Shown in pieces: positions 25,801 to 32,540 of a stretch of DNA of 32,540 nt; positions within the stretch are counted from its first letter, which is position 1, and each line of letters begins with the position of its first letter. Location of the stretch: the NCBI RefSeq assembly GCF_029688925.1, contig NZ_JARUKY010000033.1:1-32540 (forward strand), read 5' to 3'. This stretch comes from Evansella sp. AB-P1. GTDB lineage: Bacteria > Bacillota > Bacilli > Bacillales > Salisediminibacteriaceae. The position numbers were made by a program, and so were the translations under genes. A model generated the notes under the pieces. That model was given only the letters and a program-made list of their open reading frames with translations, had not been told where the DNA came from and did not search any database.

Positions 25801-26681
25801 TTTCTGAAAATCAATTGACGGATTTAGAGCAATTAGACTGGACCCCTACCTCGCATGGTGAAAAATTATGGCAAATAGGTACACCAGATCGGACGCCTAG
25901 AGAATTTTATTATGGCGATGAACTCCGTCAATGGGGTTTATGGTTACAGTATCCATTTGATTTTCCAGATGATGTAGATTTTGTAATCGGAGAAAGCGAT
26001 GAGAGTACAGATTGGAATTACTTCCATCCTAATATTAAAACGCCAGGTAACGAAAACGATTTGTTAGTACCGCGTGATACAACTCTAGCAGAATGGTTGA
26101 TTCGATTTGATACGGAGGATGTAGACTTCGGTGAGGGTACATTAACAATAGGTATTGCAGCTTCTAGCAGAGGGACTCTGAATGTAAACTTAAATGGAAC
26201 AGACATATTTACATCAGATGGTTTCGTTACCCCGCTTGAACAGGATGCATCATTATATAGAAGTGGTGAATCTGGTTATTATTACTTACTAGAAATTCCA
26301 TTTGATGCATCACTTCTTCAAGAGGGAGAGAACATTATTGCTTTAAAACATGCAGAGCTACTTTCTGGCTCACATGTAGGAATCATGTATGATGCCTTAA
26401 AAATGGAGATCTTAACAGTCCCAGTGATGAAACAACTTGTTAAGGATTATGCAGCAACAGGAGATATTCAAATGCCCTTGCTACCAATGCTTCAAAATCG
26501 CTTAAATCAGGTAGAACATCATTTGAACCATGAACGATTGGAGGAAGCAATTAAACATCTAGAAGATTTTATTAAGCATTTGAACCAACGTTCACTTCAA
26601 GATCATGTATCTGGGGAAGCTATGAATGATTTAAATTATAAGGCTAACCTTCTTATTGATCGACTTTCCACAGTTGAATAG
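22803..26681 (+). CDS. Secreted multidomain PL4-type rhamnogalacturonan lyase
   Basis: A 1292-aa secreted enzyme. A signal peptide (residues 1 to about 26) is followed by four related modules of about 140 residues starting near 44, 180, 329 and 467, each opening with FDFGxGxxExG and GYG; they look like galactose-binding-like carbohydrate modules as found at the front of rhamnogalacturonan acetylesterases. Then come the PL4 catalytic beta-domain (about 609-920), a fibronectin-III-like domain (about 923-1015, GEVTGNLNITDGSSPEDAWV) and a CBM-like jelly roll starting at LWQIGTPDRTPREFYYGD. The tail (about 1208-1292, QLVKDYAATGDI to LLIDRLSTVE) fits a FIMAH domain. PL4 enzymes cleave the RG-I backbone of pectin by beta-elimination. 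Catalytic Lys and His were not assigned. Shine-Dalgarno GGAGGT lies 9 nt before ATG. Confidence 0.9.
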   Translation: MGSKKFTKVVLALILALSTFNLAVFSNDEVNSEDSSLEELTYLFDFGPGPTEEGYIGVSCNELYSPSKGYGLLSSVDGRDRSGQFNNMKRDFCVGGSSIGFQVDLPNGLYNVNIIMGDQIASQSSTTVTAQGEVVLEGVSASSGEFIEETFEVEVTDGQFNVQLNGNTVRLNGLEIEPIWKFDFGSGDVESGFIGVTCEDLYDDEVGYGWTDITGIEAVNQGISSALLNDYCSGNTFGFQVDLPNSYYNVKIISGDESNETTTTVFVEGEEVVNISEEAGSYSEDSFDITVDNGHLNMEFMGDPARVNGIIITLTTPEEEEIRVEAPSYKFDFGTGPTEEGYIGLSCNEIYDPSVGYGFLSSVDGRDRSQQLNALRRDFCVAGSSLSFQANVPNGWYNVSLIMGDEIASQSSTTVRIQEEVVLEGASASAGNYIDESFYVKVEDGQLLLQLNGNTVRLNALHIQPVWKFDFGPGPVESGFEGIMCNELYSSETGYGWTDVSGIGGVNQETTDVLLSNYCYGESMNFQVNVPNSLYTVTVMSGDANEDTATTVKANGEEIVTLTEETGVYSEESFDVNVEEEQLNIEFSGSPARINALIIESKVEIEEIEWRVDEGVELVDLGSSVMLTNSEISFTLTKGNGRIPSLRKRGDFQDTNLLGGQGGYYHLNYVLDGNRRTYGGSGMSYRLVSQTDDRIEVAVSTTNPERLPFELEYRYVLEADSPGVYVYSIFKYPEHMPDGMEVEQSRYSFRANPTLFNQYGIEDDHKGDRLGEFPRPQDISAGQTLMDATTRLPNGEIYTKYNHAVHIGDNRVNGIFGENLGISVIRTSDEYLVGGPSKQEYYIEQTTSTPMVHWYEQVRHFGVPNVVPEKGWEKIYGPFFVYVNEGDGVDELWNDVKDRTDQEQEKWPYAWLDDPLYQADTRGEVTGNLNITDGSSPEDAWVILGEQDINFYEQNLDYLYYTRADSDGNFHIPHVRAGEYTLFAYVDGVFGEFHYDGVNVSENQLTDLEQLDWTPTSHGEKLWQIGTPDRTPREFYYGDELRQWGLWLQYPFDFPDDVDFVIGESDESTDWNYFHPNIKTPGNENDLLVPRDTTLAEWLIRFDTEDVDFGEGTLTIGIAASSRGTLNVNLNGTDIFTSDGFVTPLEQDASLYRSGESGYYYLLEIPFDASLLQEGENIIALKHAELLSGSHVGIMYDALKMEILTVPVMKQLVKDYAATGDIQMPLLPMLQNRLNQVEHHLNHERLEEAIKHLEDFIKHLNQRSLQDHVSGEAMNDLNYKANLLIDRLSTVE

Positions 26682-26721
26682 AAAAACAGTAGGTTACTGG
26701 AATAGAGACCAGTAAATAAAT

Positions 26722-26768
26722 AGAGTGGCATCTACCATGTAAGATGGTGGAGATGCCACTCTTTTTCT
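26722..26768 (+). terminator. Terminator of the lyase gene
   Basis: A long hairpin, AGAGTGGCATCT plus ACCAT pairing with ATGGT plus AGATGCCACTCT with a small bulge, followed by TTTTTCTT. Confidence 0.88.
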
Positions 26769-26940
26769 TATTTCATAGTATAAAAAAGATACAGAAGTAC
26801 TATAAATTTCCTTTAGGAAAATCTTTTTTATTTAAAATGATTATAGTAAAATCGTAGTAGTAAAATAATATCAAATAATTGTAAAATATTTTCATATTTT
26901 TGAATTTGAAAGATAAAAGGAAAATGGAACTAATACTTCT

Positions 26941-27141
26941 TTTAAGATAGACTCCACGTAAGTACTAGCTTGGACCATGGAGTATGAAGATTAATTTTAA
27001 TCTAATTGGAATGAGTCGAAGCCAGAACAGATGTGGTGCTTATATCCTTGTGGTGAAAGGGAAGTGGGTTGTAACGAATGATTAGCCTGACCTTTATTTG
27101 TAAATACTATTAAGCTTGATAACAGCTATTTTCAGGGTAGA
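26941..27141 (+). repeat. Candidate MITE-like or structured repeat, copy B
   Basis: It ends in TATTTTCAGGGTAGA (27127-27141), the exact inverse of the 15-mer that opens copy A. Its core at 27029-27061 (AGATGTGGTGCTTATATCC, TTGTGGTGAAAGG) is similar to copy A in the same orientation, and GACTCCACG near 26950 parallels GACTCCAGCG of copy A. It lies between the lyase terminator and the lipoprotein gene and may be in that gene's leader. It matches no c-di-GMP riboswitch motif I know. The rest of 26769-27248 shows no gene. Confidence 0.45.
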
Positions 27142-27248
27142 AGAAAACTATTAATTAACTGGAAAGCGTTTGTTTTTGTTTAACTAGTTTTCTTATTATT
27201 TTATACGTAGTCATTTTGATAAGTTAGTTTTAGAGAGGGTGTATAAAG

Positions 27249-28364
27249 GTGAATATTAGAATTTTGTTTATGAAAAGAGAAGCTTTAATTATTTTAATCC
27301 TATTATTAACTTCGATTATGCTAGGATGCTTTAATAATAGTGAAGCAGAAAATGAGTTTGATAAAACAGATGTGGATGAAAATGAAAGTGGAAATATAAA
27401 TGTTCAAGACCAAACCTTTAAAGTTTTTCACGTAATGAGCTATCATACCCCGTGGGAATGGACTGAAACACAGCTCCAGGGCTTTCAAGATGCATTAGGG
27501 GATGATATACAAGTAGAATACGAAATTTTCGAAATGGATACGAAAAACTTTAGTACAGAAGAAGAGAAGAAAGCAAAAGGTGACGAAGCAATTGCTTTAA
27601 TTGAAGCCTCAGATCCAGACCTGTTATTTGTTAGTGACGATGATGCAGTGGAATTTGTTGCCCTCCATTTTGTTAACACTTCACTACCCATTGTTTTTAG
27701 CGCAGTAAACGAAGAACCAGAATTTTATGGTTTTGAAAATGCTTCAAATGTAACTGGAGTTTTAGAAGTGGAACACTTTATTGAAAACGTTAATTTACTA
27801 AAAGACCTTGTACCAGATGTTGATACAATTGCAGTTATTTTTGATGATGATCCAATGTGGGGAATAGTAAGAGAACGAATGGAAGAAAGGATTCCTAGTA
27901 TCGATGATGTTTCCTTTGTTTCATGGGATTATTTTAGTTCTTTTAAAGAGTATCAGGATCATATTTTACATCTTCAAACAGAAGTAGATGCCATAGCTCT
28001 AATCGGTATTTTTACATTTAAAGATGAAAACGGTCAGAATGTTCACTATCGTGATGTTTTAGAATGGACAGCAGCAAATAGCCAACTTCCTGATTTTAGC
28101 TTTTGGAAGGACCGTGCAACGTTTGGAACACTTTCTGTCGTTAGCATTTCTGGTTATGAACAGGGACGTGAGGCTGGTTTACTGGCAAGAAGCATATTAG
28201 TTGATGGAAAGAGTCCAAGTGACTTGCCGATTACGACTTCAATGAAAGGAGAGCCATTAATTAGTAAAGCAAGAGCAGATGATCTAGGAATCCAAATAAA
28301 AAGTCAAACACTTCTAAGTTCAAGAGTTGTGACAGAATATGGATGGATGATTCCAGATGAATAG
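27249..28364 (+). CDS. Solute-binding lipoprotein, ABC_sub_bind (PF04392)-like
   Basis: A 371-aa exported lipoprotein. The hydrophobic signal ends in a lipobox (IMLGC, Cys27), then an acidic linker (to about residue 55) leads to a periplasmic-binding-protein fold: FHVMSYHTPWEWTETQLQGF, DLLFVSDDDAVEF, LPIVFSAVNEEP, VTGVLE, and AIGLLA-like repeats of the ABC_sub_bind family (GYEQGREAGLLARSIL). It should be tethered to the outer face of the membrane and bind a small ligand, which I cannot identify. The GTG start has GAGAGGG 9 nt upstream; ATG 27270 is an alternative. Its last codons overlap the diguanylate cyclase gene by 8 bp. No ABC permease or ATPase accompanies it, so a sensory role is likely. 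Confidence 0.82.
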   Translation: MNIRILFMKREALIILILLLTSIMLGCFNNSEAENEFDKTDVDENESGNINVQDQTFKVFHVMSYHTPWEWTETQLQGFQDALGDDIQVEYEIFEMDTKNFSTEEEKKAKGDEAIALIEASDPDLLFVSDDDAVEFVALHFVNTSLPIVFSAVNEEPEFYGFENASNVTGVLEVEHFIENVNLLKDLVPDVDTIAVIFDDDPMWGIVRERMEERIPSIDDVSFVSWDYFSSFKEYQDHILHLQTEVDAIALIGIFTFKDENGQNVHYRDVLEWTAANSQLPDFSFWKDRATFGTLSVVSISGYEQGREAGLLARSILVDGKSPSDLPITTSMKGEPLISKARADDLGIQIKSQTLLSSRVVTEYGWMIPDE

Positions 28365-30084
28365 ATTGAAAAATAAGATATTATTAGTTCTTATAACCAT
28401 TTTATTAATAACAATAGGAACTAATAATTTTCTTAACGGTTATTTTTTTAACCAAGAATATAGTAAAGCGATAGAACGGGAATTATTTCTTATTGGTGGA
28501 AGTTTGAAACAGCAGCTAGAACGAATATTATCATTAGGTATAAATATTGAAGATATATTCTTATTCGAAGAAATTTGTAGAGAAGTAGTGGAGGAATACC
28601 CAGAAGTATCTTATGCATTAGTATTTAATAAACATGGTGACCTGTTATTTCATAGTGAGAATGAAGAGATTCAGAAAGTTCACGTAGATAAGTCCACATT
28701 TGAAAATGCTCTACAAAATAATGAGGGAGCATTAATTGATATTTCAATTGAAGGGAAAGAGCTTGATGCTGCATTAGTGCCTGTTATTGATGGTAATATT
28801 GTTCAGGGTGCCGTTGTCATTGTCGTAGTGGATGCTTATATTTCACAATTAACAAATAAAATAATACATTATTCTGTCATACAATTTGTACTCTTTTTTA
28901 CTGTTTCACTTATTTTATTAGTTGTCTTTTTATCTATTTGGGTGACGACACCACTAAATAACATTATGAAAACGATGGCAAATGCAGGTTCTGGGAATTT
29001 AAATGCACGAGTTAAGCTTAAATCCAAGGATGAGTTTGGGATGTTGGGGAGTAAGTTGAACCGAATGCTTGATAAAATTAAAGAGTTGATGGCATCACAA
29101 GAAAAAGCAGCACAGTTTCAATTAGAATATGTTTCTGAAAGGGAACGTAGCCGAATTTCTGAGTCATTAAGACAAGCAATGTATAATCTAAACTCCACAT
29201 TAGATGAAAGTAAAGTTCAGCAGCTTATTTTAGACCAATTAATGGAATTTGTAAATTATAGCAACGCTAGTATATGGATTTATGAAAAGAATGACTTAGA
29301 AAAAATAGTATCTTGTCATAAAGAGGAAAACAGTTACAGGGCTGAACTAGAGAAACAGGAATTAGACTCTATTTTCTTAAACTTAAAGGTAAAGGAAAAG
29401 CAGGTCTTAACATTTAATAAAGATGATTTTAACTATATGATAATCCCTTTTAAGTTGTACAGTAATGTAAGAGGGATGGTAGTTTTACAGCGAATGGAAG
29501 AATTTGTTCAAAGTGATATTGATATAGCACTTGCTTATACAAGTCAGGCTAATATTGCAATGGATAATGCTATCATATATCGGAAGATGGAAATGATGGC
29601 TATTACGGATGAGTTAACTGGTGTATATAATAGAAGACATTTTTATACAAAAGCACAAGAAGCATTTGAATATATTCATGCTGGGCAGGAACAAACATCA
29701 ATTATTTTGTTTGATATTGATTATTTTAAAAGAATAAACGATCAATATGGACATCCTGTTGGTGACGAAGTATTAAGAACTATACCTTCTATCTTAAATA
29801 AATCAATTTCTGATGATCATATATTAGCACGTTTTGGTGGAGAGGAATTTGTTATGCTCCTTCCAAAAGTAGGTAGATATGAAGTAAGTAGAATTGCAGA
29901 AATCATTAGAAAAGAAATGCAGAACCATGTCTTTAAACTAAATAAAGAGTCTTTTAATGTCACTATTAGTGTAGGGGTAACGGAAATCCTCAAGGAAGAT
30001 ACTATGGATACTTTACTTAAAAGAGTAGATGAAGCCTTGTATGAAGCAAAAGAGCTTGGACGTAATAGAGTGGTACTAAAATAA
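28357..30084 (+). CDS. Membrane diguanylate cyclase (sensor-HAMP-GAF-GGDEF)
   Basis: A 575-aa protein. Order of parts: membrane helix 1 (about 7-28), extracytoplasmic sensor of about 145 residues, membrane helix 2 (about 174-197), HAMP (about 195-245), a coiled-coil stretch, a GAF-like domain (about 281-405) and a GGDEF domain (about 415-575). The active-site motif is GGEEF (494-498, RFGGEEFVMLLP), and DIDYFKRINDQYGHPVGDEVL holds the metal and substrate residues, so it should make c-di-GMP from two GTP. The RxxD inhibitory I-site before the motif is missing (SISDD instead). It overlaps the lipoprotein gene by 8 bp, so both are made together. The likely logic is ligand-loaded lipoprotein, then sensor domain, then cyclase activity. 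Confidence 0.92.
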   Translation: MNRLKNKILLVLITILLITIGTNNFLNGYFFNQEYSKAIERELFLIGGSLKQQLERILSLGINIEDIFLFEEICREVVEEYPEVSYALVFNKHGDLLFHSENEEIQKVHVDKSTFENALQNNEGALIDISIEGKELDAALVPVIDGNIVQGAVVIVVVDAYISQLTNKIIHYSVIQFVLFFTVSLILLVVFLSIWVTTPLNNIMKTMANAGSGNLNARVKLKSKDEFGMLGSKLNRMLDKIKELMASQEKAAQFQLEYVSERERSRISESLRQAMYNLNSTLDESKVQQLILDQLMEFVNYSNASIWIYEKNDLEKIVSCHKEENSYRAELEKQELDSIFLNLKVKEKQVLTFNKDDFNYMIIPFKLYSNVRGMVVLQRMEEFVQSDIDIALAYTSQANIAMDNAIIYRKMEMMAITDELTGVYNRRHFYTKAQEAFEYIHAGQEQTSIILFDIDYFKRINDQYGHPVGDEVLRTIPSILNKSISDDHILARFGGEEFVMLLPKVGRYEVSRIAEIIRKEMQNHVFKLNKESFNVTISVGVTEILKEDTMDTLLKRVDEALYEAKELGRNRVVLK

Positions 30085-30153
30085 ATGAGAATAGGATTCA
30101 ACAATAAAGTAATTTTTTGCTTTCTTTTACAAAAGTAGAAAGATCTAATAAAG

Positions 30154-30195
30154 ACACGGTTTCTTCGATACTGGAGAGATTGTGTTTTTATTTTG
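30154..30195 (+). terminator. Terminator after the diguanylate cyclase gene
   Basis: ACACGGTTTCT / AGAGATTGTGT, 11-bp stem with several G:T pairs and a 10-nt loop, followed by TTTTTATTTTG. The T run overlaps the stop codon of the convergent DUF2515 gene. Confidence 0.6.
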
Positions 30196-31336
30196 TAATT
30201 TCATTTAAAGTATCCTTTGTTAAGATAGCAAATTGAATTTTTTCCAACGTATGACAATAGTCAGAGAGAATGTTTCCATCAACCTTTTCATTATCTTTAA
30301 TTAAATAATTGATAATTTTCCAATCCCTATACCAATCTTCCTTATTTGGAGCTACTTGATCTAAGTCTTTCCAAGCATATTTAAGTTTTGGACTATAGAT
30401 TTTGTTGGCTCCTTTGATTAATTTACAATCTTTTAGTCGTCGTTTGAAAGTCTTTCCAGGAACGGCTTCGTTAACATCATGGAATAAATGTGGCCAATAA
30501 TCTTTTCGAGAGCCAGTATGTGGATGACTTAATGACCATGACAGTATAGGATTTTTATTTTCAAGTAGTATGTTGTATAACCCTTTACCAATCATAATTC
30601 GTTCATGTAAAGAGGAAAAGTGGTTTACAGATTTACCTTTTAATGCAATCATATTTTTATTTCTAAATGGGAATAAGAGTTGATTTAAACTTAAAAGCTC
30701 ATGTAGCTTAAATTCTAGGGTATTTAATACGGTTTGTTGATAGTGGGAATTTTTAATGAGTCTTTCTTCAATGTAATGTTGCTCATTTATAATGAGTGCC
30801 ACTGTGAGTAAATAATGGTTTCTTGTTTCAAAAAACTCGTTCCAAATTATCTCCATAAAGATCGACACATTAAAAAAAGGGAGTAGATGAAATAAATTTG
30901 TTTGCCGATTTACACTTTCTTCGTAAAGCAAAAGCTGAGGATAAGCATCCTGAAATATAAGCCAGTTCCCTCGTTCTAAAAATGTAAAAAAATCACTTTG
31001 CTCCTTACTGGAAAATAATCGTGATAATAATTCACCTTTTAAATCCGTCATATTCCAACCTGCATTCCTAGAAACCATATGAGCTAAGAAAGCCCAGTGT
31101 ATAGCATTGTTTCGTTGAAAATAATCCAAATAAGCTTGTGTTCTAGTAATATTATTTTTGTTATATTTATTTGTTTCACTTTTGATCCAGTGAACGAGTT
31201 TGTGATCTTCTTTCTTAAAGTTGGATTGATAATGATTCTTCTTTTGTTTTTTTACTAACTTTCTTTTGATTTTTTTAAGGTTTGAGGGTAATGTTTTTTT
31301 GAAAAAAATATTATGAAGAACGGAGAAGGGTTTCAT
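30188..31336 (-). CDS. DUF2515 family protein (YppC-like)
   Basis: A 382-aa protein. After a very basic N-terminus (residues 1-45, many Lys) comes a region matching what I recall of DUF2515: NNITRTQAYLDYFQRN, WAFLAHMVSRNAGWNMTDLK, and later SWSLSHPHTGSRKDYWPHLF. No signal peptide or membrane helix. B. subtilis YppC belongs to the same family; the function is unknown. GAGGTGAG precedes the ATG. It is a single-gene unit convergent with the diguanylate cyclase gene. Confidence 0.8.
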   Translation of the reverse strand: MKPFSVLHNIFFKKTLPSNLKKIKRKLVKKQKKNHYQSNFKKEDHKLVHWIKSETNKYNKNNITRTQAYLDYFQRNNAIHWAFLAHMVSRNAGWNMTDLKGELLSRLFSSKEQSDFFTFLERGNWLIFQDAYPQLLLYEESVNRQTNLFHLLPFFNVSIFMEIIWNEFFETRNHYLLTVALIINEQHYIEERLIKNSHYQQTVLNTLEFKLHELLSLNQLLFPFRNKNMIALKGKSVNHFSSLHERIMIGKGLYNILLENKNPILSWSLSHPHTGSRKDYWPHLFHDVNEAVPGKTFKRRLKDCKLIKGANKIYSPKLKYAWKDLDQVAPNKEDWYRDWKIINYLIKDNEKVDGNILSDYCHTLEKIQFAILTKDTLNEITK

Positions 31337-31552
31337 TTTTTCTCACCTCTTTTTCTTATTGAAGTAAGGCTTTTTTTATGTATTTTGTTGTCTTAGACAT
31401 ACAGAATGGTGTCATTGTTTCGTTGCCTACACAGAGCTTCCTTAAAGCATTCAAGGATTTATTAAGGCAATTGATAACTATGCATCAAAGGTGAAAGTTA
31501 TGAAAGGTGGACAAGTAATTAAGTATTTAAAACTATTTATAAGTGGTTAACA

Positions 31553-31581
31553 TTGTCGATAATGGAAAGCTATGCTATACT
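31553..31581 (+). promoter_or_regulatory. Promoter of the TPP-riboswitch transcript
   Basis: TTGTCG and TATACT with 17-nt spacing, and TGC before the -10 gives an extended -10. The riboswitch starts about 10 nt after the expected start site. Confidence 0.75.
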
Positions 31582-31597
31582 CATGGTGACAATTTTA

Positions 31598-31690
31598 AAG
31601 GGGAGCTATGAGGTTGGCTGAGAGGATATCCCGTTGAAGATATCGACCCTAATAACCTGATCTGGGTAATTCCAGCGGAGGGATATGTTA
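31598..31690 (+). ncRNA. TPP (thi-box) riboswitch
   Basis: All conserved TPP-aptamer blocks are present in order: GGGGAGC, GGCTGAGAGG, a GATATC/GATATC helix, GACCC, ACCTGATCTGGGTAAT and CCAGCGGAGGGA. It senses thiamine pyrophosphate. With the terminator at 31714 it would shut off the downstream permease gene when TPP is plentiful. Confidence 0.96.
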
Positions 31691-31706
31691 AGGACTATTA
31701 GTTTTA

Positions 31707-31746
31707 TTATTAGGTCTACATGCTTCTCTGCGTGTAGACTTTTTTT
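31707..31746 (+). terminator. Riboswitch-controlled terminator
   Basis: GTCTACATGC / GCGTGTAGAC stem (31714-31739) followed by seven Ts. The segment TTATTAGGTC at 31707-31716 can instead pair with GACCCTAATAA at 31645-31655, forming an antiterminator that takes bases from both the aptamer and the terminator stem. Confidence 0.85.
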
Positions 31747-31768
31747 GTTATTAAGAAGGGGGTTGATC

Positions 31769-32540
31769 ATGAACAATTTACGAAAAATGATGATATCAGG
31801 ACTTCCATCACTCATAGCTATCATGCTTTTCTTTATTATATGGGAAGCAGTGGTTTGGATATGGCAGTTTGAAGAATGGATTTTACCTGCTCCTAGCAAA
31901 ATTTTAAGCACATTTATTGAAACGCTAGATTTAATGCCACAGCACGTTTGGATTACTAGCATTGAAGCAATACTAGGTTTTTTATTGGGTCTATCTGTTG
32001 CACTTGTCTTAGCATTTATTTTAGATTGGTCTAACCTTTTAAAGAAAAGCTTATATCCAATTCTATTGTTTTCACAAACAATACCTATAGTAGCGATTGC
32101 ACCTCTTCTTGTCATTTGGTTCGGATACGGTATTTTACCGAAAATTCTTATTGTAGCTTTAGTAACGTTTTTTCCTGTCGTTGTTAGTGTTGTTGAAGGA
32201 CTTCAATCAACAGATCGTGATATGATTCGCCTTGTTCGTTCTATGGGAGGGTCACGGTGGCAGGTTTTTCGTTTGATTCGATTTCCGAATGCACTTCCAT
32301 ATCTTTTCACAGGATTGAGGATCGGTGCTACATATAGTGTTTTAGCTGCTGTTATTTCAGAATGGGTTGGTGCAAGTAAAGGATTAGGAATCTTTTTAGT
32401 AAGGGCACAAAATTCATTTGCTACGGATAGAGTGTTCGTGGCTATAGCTATAATTTCTTTATTAAGCTGTCTGTTATTTTTAATTGTCATTTCCATTGGT
32501 CGAATTGCAATGCCATGGAAATACAAAAATTATAAAAATA
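31769..32540 (+). CDS. thiX: ABC transporter permease, ThiX-like (3' end outside the window)
   Basis: An open frame of 257 codons with no stop before the window ends; start ATG follows AAGAAGGGGG. The product is a binding-protein-dependent permease of the SsuC/ThiX family with about six hydrophobic segments and the EAA loop GLQSTDRDMIRLVRSMGGSR followed by an FRLIRFPNALP helix. Under a TPP riboswitch it should be the membrane part of an importer for a thiamine precursor (pyrimidine type), with the binding protein and ATPase expected downstream. The family name is by resemblance; the thiamine link comes from the riboswitch. Confidence 0.82.
   Translation, partial: MNNLRKMMISGLPSLIAIMLFFIIWEAVVWIWQFEEWILPAPSKILSTFIETLDLMPQHVWITSIEAILGFLLGLSVALVLAFILDWSNLLKKSLYPILLFSQTIPIVAIAPLLVIWFGYGILPKILIVALVTFFPVVVSVVEGLQSTDRDMIRLVRSMGGSRWQVFRLIRFPNALPYLFTGLRIGATYSVLAAVISEWVGASKGLGIFLVRAQNSFATDRVFVAIAIISLLSCLLFLIVISIGRIAMPWKYKNYKN

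Noticed and set aside
26935-27248. c-di-GMP riboswitch upstream of the diguanylate cyclase operon
   Set aside because: None of the conserved class I or class II blocks is present; the stretch instead resembles the element at 14388.
31446-31550. HPr-like gene fragment (IKAIDNYASKVKVMKGG)
   Set aside because: A stop lies just upstream in frame, there is no start or ribosome binding site, and resemblance to HPr-type proteins is short. It may be a remnant but cannot be supported.
31606-32526. Minus-strand ORFs opposite the riboswitch and permease gene
   Set aside because: They are antisense shadows of the thiX-like coding frame, which has the ribosome binding site and family motifs.

Overview
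The window is low-GC DNA from a Bacillaceae chromosome. Three things point there: a 14-gene tRNA block with Bacillus-type tRNAs, strong GGAGG-type ribosome binding sites with ATG, GTG and TTG starts, and a run of genes in the order of the Bacillus subtilis yug locus (alaR-alaT-yugI-yuzA-yugJ-pgi-yugN-yugO). A complete fixABCX operon and a pectin-backbone lyase would suit an alkaliphilic, anaerobic or diazotrophic Bacillaceae such as Anaerobacillus, but that assignment is inference only.

Layout. 24-1407: fourteen tRNA genes ending in a terminator. 1811-3110: minus-strand operon of an ECF sigma factor and a membrane-anchored DUF4871-like protein (probable anti-sigma), with a candidate self-recognised promoter. 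3314-4290: an unrecognised minus-strand ORF and a tandem array of 51-bp palindrome-containing repeats. 4586-5764: a serpin without signal peptide. 6015-7918: yxlEFG-like membrane protein, ABC ATPase and ABC permease, without the sigY-yxlC-yxlD genes that go with them in B. subtilis. 8571-12009: fixABCX, an Etf-type electron-bifurcating complex, with a 23-bp palindrome just upstream. 12448-20170: the yug-like block for alanine metabolism, ribosome-associated stress protein, alcohol dehydrogenase, glucose-6-phosphate isomerase and potassium channel, plus a 52-aa membrane protein outside any standard ORF call. 20298: tRNA-Ala. 20957-26681: a membrane-bound AraC-type regulator followed by a 1292-aa secreted PL4-type rhamnogalacturonan lyase. 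27249-30084: a solute-binding lipoprotein translationally coupled to a membrane diguanylate cyclase. 30188-31336: DUF2515 (YppC-like) protein. 31553-32540: TPP riboswitch, terminator and the start of a thiX-like permease gene that runs off the window.

How the genes fit together. The AraC regulator and lyase look like one pectin (RG-I) response unit, with candidate operator repeats upstream of both genes. The lipoprotein and diguanylate cyclase look like a two-part sensor that turns an extracellular ligand into c-di-GMP output, with no ABC pump nearby. FixABCX would move electrons from NADH to ferredoxin and quinone.

The least expected structures are non-coding: the 51-bp tandem array, two diverged copies of one mobile or structured element (about 14388-14700 and 26941-27141), an orphan minus-strand terminator behind alaT, and phased operator-like repeats around the AraC/lyase pair. 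All were read by eye; no database search or folding program was run.
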